Positions 61,379-64,000 of a stretch of 64,000 nt of DNA are shown here, one piece after another. A program made the translations under genes and the position numbers. The stretch's first letter is position 1, and every line of letters starts with the position of its first letter. Below the pieces are notes generated by a model, which was not told where the DNA came from, made no database searches, and saw only the letters and a list, made by a program, of their open reading frames with translations. The stretch comes from Ceratodon purpureus (taxonomy: Eukaryota; Streptophyta; Bryopsida; Pseudoditrichales; Ditrichaceae): NCBI GenBank assembly GCA_014871385.1, contig CM026422.1, positions 25,156,987-25,220,986 on the forward strand. Direction: 5' to 3'.

Positions 61379-62611
61379 CCCCTAAAATTCCTTGACAATT
61401 TCTGGCCCAAAAGTCTCCAAATCTGCCATTTTTCTCAAGAAGTGAATTTTTTAATTTTTTTTTGATTTTTCAAAATGTAACCGTAGGATCTTATAGGATA
61501 TGATATTCAGAAGTTGTAAAAAAAAATTCAAAATCTTTGACCGCACGGATTAGAAGATATTAACATTTGATGCACATTTTGGAACTTTTTTTGAATCTGC
61601 CCGAGACAATTTCCACTGTTTGACCTCATCTCAGTTGAAATTTCTCCATTTCACAATTTGGGGGTTTTTGATATTCAACACGTAGATAATGTCAAGTACA
61701 TGTCTATGAAAAAAAATTGGTGAAAAATGATTTTATCATTAGTTGGGAAAAAAAAACAACTCCAAGGGTGGATTCTACAACATATCCATTGTTTCTACTC
61801 CCTGATTTTTATAAAATTCAATTTGAACAAAATCAAAGATCCGAACGGTGATTACATGGCTGTCAGTGTACACTTGAAATTCACAATTTTTTGAGATTAA
61901 AAAAATATTCAAAACAGAAGGCAAATAAGGAAATGTTGATTGTAACACTAATACTGCCCAGGGCAGTGAATACAGGCCCCCCAGTTCACTTCCCCACCAC
62001 CTGCAGCGGCGCCTGCAAGACCATCCCCCTACCCCGCCCTCTACACCCCTCCTCTTTCCAAAAGAAAATTCCAAAAACCCACTCTTCCCAACCCTTTACC
62101 CCACCATGCTCTCCCCCATCCCTTGATGCCACCTGGACCCCGCTCCCTCCCCCTCGCGGGCCCCGCCCGTCGCCCACTGCCCACCCTTCCCCATTCCTCC
62201 TCCCTCGCAGGCTGCGCCCAACCGTCCCCTTCTGACACAGGGAATTTTTGCAGCTTCTTTTCCCTTTCCCACGCAGCGTCTTTATTCCCATCCCACTAAA
62301 TCCCAAAATTTCAGTTGCCCCACAGTGGAACCATTCATAATTTGGGCAGGTGCCCAATAAAAAGTCAAGCATCCTAAGCCCTCTCATTGGATCCTTAATT
62401 TTGCTAAGTTGCCCGCTGAGCAACATTTTGTGCTCAGACCTCAATAACTTCTCATCCCGATGTCGGAATTGAAAAATAAAAATACCAACACGAAGATCTC
62501 CGAACGGCCCAGCTTCAATAAAAATTTCAGAAAATCCCGATGTGAATTGAACTCATAGTAACCTGCCCAAATTCAAAAAAAGCCCAAATGTGGATGATTG
62601 TCCTTTAGGGG
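61379..62611. mobile_element. TTAA-flanked non-autonomous element, copy 2
   Basis: A 1233-bp unit begins CCCCTAAAATTCC and ends GTCCTTTAGGGG, flanked by TTAA at 61375-61378 and 62612-62615. It has the same ordered internal motifs as the unit at 54752-55621 (CCGTAGGATCTTATAGG, TTTGGGGGTTTTTGATA, GATCCGAACGG, CCTGCCCAAAT...AAAAAGCCC). It is longer partly because of a C-rich block at about 61,970-62,280 not seen in copy 1, which could be a later insertion. No transposase frame is present. Confidence 0.6.
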
Positions 62612-62615
62612 TTAA

Positions 62616-64000
62616 TGAAGAATGTGTGGAAAAAGATTCAATAAAATATACATTGTTATGATTGATTGAAGTTCAGTTTATTTTTGGACCAGCATTGATG
62701 TAATGCTAATGATTGTTAAAAGGTTCATTAATGATGCATGACAAGGCTTGTGGAGTATGACCAACTCTTAATAGCCTAAGAGCCTTGTCTTCTTGTATAT
62801 ATTTTAATGGGAAAAAAATTTAGCCTCTTGACAAAAGTTTTGGGGCGAGCATTTTGTTTGACCAAAACTTTGCTCAAGAGGCCAAACTCTTGACGCCATA
62901 ATTTCCTAAAAGTGTTTCCACCTGGGCTCTTTTGGAAGTCACATCCTTTGGACTTCGGCCTTGAGTAAAAAGGCCGAGAGGAGGAACTTTGTGCATTTTT
63001 GTGATTTCCTTGGTGGGGACGCTTCTCTTCTTGAAGTTTGCCCATAGTCTGAACCGGCCCTTGATGCCTTGTAGCCTAGAAAAAATTGAATGAGAATAAA
63101 TGCAAGACACTTGTAATAGAACGATTTGTGTTGAGAAGTCAAATTCATTGTTTCTTGGCTCTCTCCTCAAGAAGATAACAATCTGTACAATACCCTGTAA
63201 CAAGTCTTGCAACCCCACTTTCAAACCTCACACTAAAACATTTATTACATTCAGTCCAACATGATGATGACCATGAAATTTTGCATGTACCACCGCTTGG
63301 ACATAAAGCATTTTTGGGCAAAATTTGGTATGTTAGAAATGAACTATTTGTGAAATAGAGCTAATCTGCTAACTTTTAGGACTTTGTTATAAAAAAATCA
63401 TATGTGATACCCAATAGCTGCCATGGATCCAAATTTTTGGTAGAAAGTAGAAGTCATAATGAGGAACAATATGGTGATATAAAAAATTAATAGTATCTCT
63501 AGGTATTTTTGTGTCGAGCTGTAATTTAAAGTTTTAGAAACATATCAAGTTTAATATTTGAAGAGCAAATTGTCCTTACAAAGGATCTCCAATGTGGACT
63601 TTTTAATTTTGAAGATTTCCATATCTCGCCCTCCCTGGAAAAACCAAACTGGTTTAATTTAGATTTGGCCAAGTGAGTTGGCAGACCCCTCAGAAATCAA
63701 TATCAGTTAGACTCTAAAGAACCTTTCCTTGTACATTACTCGCATCTCTTCCCCTTTTTAAGATTCATGAGCAGTAACAAGTAACCAACTAGACTGTGGT
63801 GATCATCATGCGCCCATATACCCATCAGTTACCGAAGGGTCCAATATTGCTATAATTAAATCAGTTTGGTTTTTCCAGGGAGGCTGAGATATGCAAAGAA
63901 TCAACATGAGACTTAAAGAAAGAGTTTATATTAAATTTTTTTTGACAAACAATTGTTGGACTTTCATCAAAGCTAATATATATAAGACTTGCATACTTAC
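62616..64000. other. Intergenic DNA with a foldback repeat
   Basis: No gene was found. Arms of about 34 bases at about 63,620-63,654 and 63,859-63,893 are reverse complements (core CCTCCCTGGAAAAACCAAAC) separated by about 205 bases. Open frames at 62,776-63,224 overlap in several frames and have no similarity I recognise. Confidence 0.5.

Overview
The window is nuclear DNA of a land plant. The genes have many short introns with GT...AG ends, the intergenic DNA is very AT-rich, and the gene set is plant-like: a TIR-NBS-LRR immune receptor, peroxisomal serine:glyoxylate aminotransferase, a plant-type membrane-anchored aspartic protease and an RH47-type organellar RNA helicase. A clear CEP78-like centriole protein points to a plant that still makes basal bodies (flagellated sperm). 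With the compact introns and a TIR-NBS-LRR gene of this style, a bryophyte, probably a moss, is the best guess. The species cannot be fixed from sequence alone.

Layout. <1-3562 (-): TIR-NBS-LRR gene, 3' end outside the window. 6062-8225 (+): conserved-looking 226-residue protein of unknown function. 9363-13727 (+): APCB1-like aspartic protease in AT-rich DNA with an altered second active-site motif. 14334-23297 (-): complete 26-exon insulin-degrading-enzyme-type zinc peptidase. 23709-24262: a large imperfect palindrome just upstream of it. 24263-32173: gene-poor DNA with a 0.9 kb MITE-like element. 32174-34484 (-): SETD9-like SET-domain protein. 34622-34694 (-): tRNA-Arg(ACG). 35541-40684 (+): CEP78-like centrosomal protein, 15 exons. 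42853-45243 (+): peroxisomal AGT1/SGAT. 46006-48050 (-): gamma-secretase subunit APH-1. 48051-55862: gene-poor, extremely AT-rich stretch with one decayed coding region and one TTAA-flanked element. 55863-58387 (-): DEAD-box RNA helicase RH47-like. 58927-60647 (+): ribosomal protein eL6. 60648-64000: repeats, including a second TTAA-flanked element and a foldback.

The genes do not form one pathway. They are mostly independent housekeeping loci (translation, photorespiration, proteolysis, intramembrane proteolysis, organellar RNA handling) plus one immune receptor and one centriole gene. Three divergent pairs share short upstream regions: TNL with the 226-residue gene, SETD9-like with CEP78-like, and RH47-like with eL6. 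AGT1 and APH-1 converge. I built the exon models by hand, using splice dinucleotides, phase and remembered family sequence; every full model gives a total length divisible by three with no internal stop. No search, alignment program or transcript data was available.
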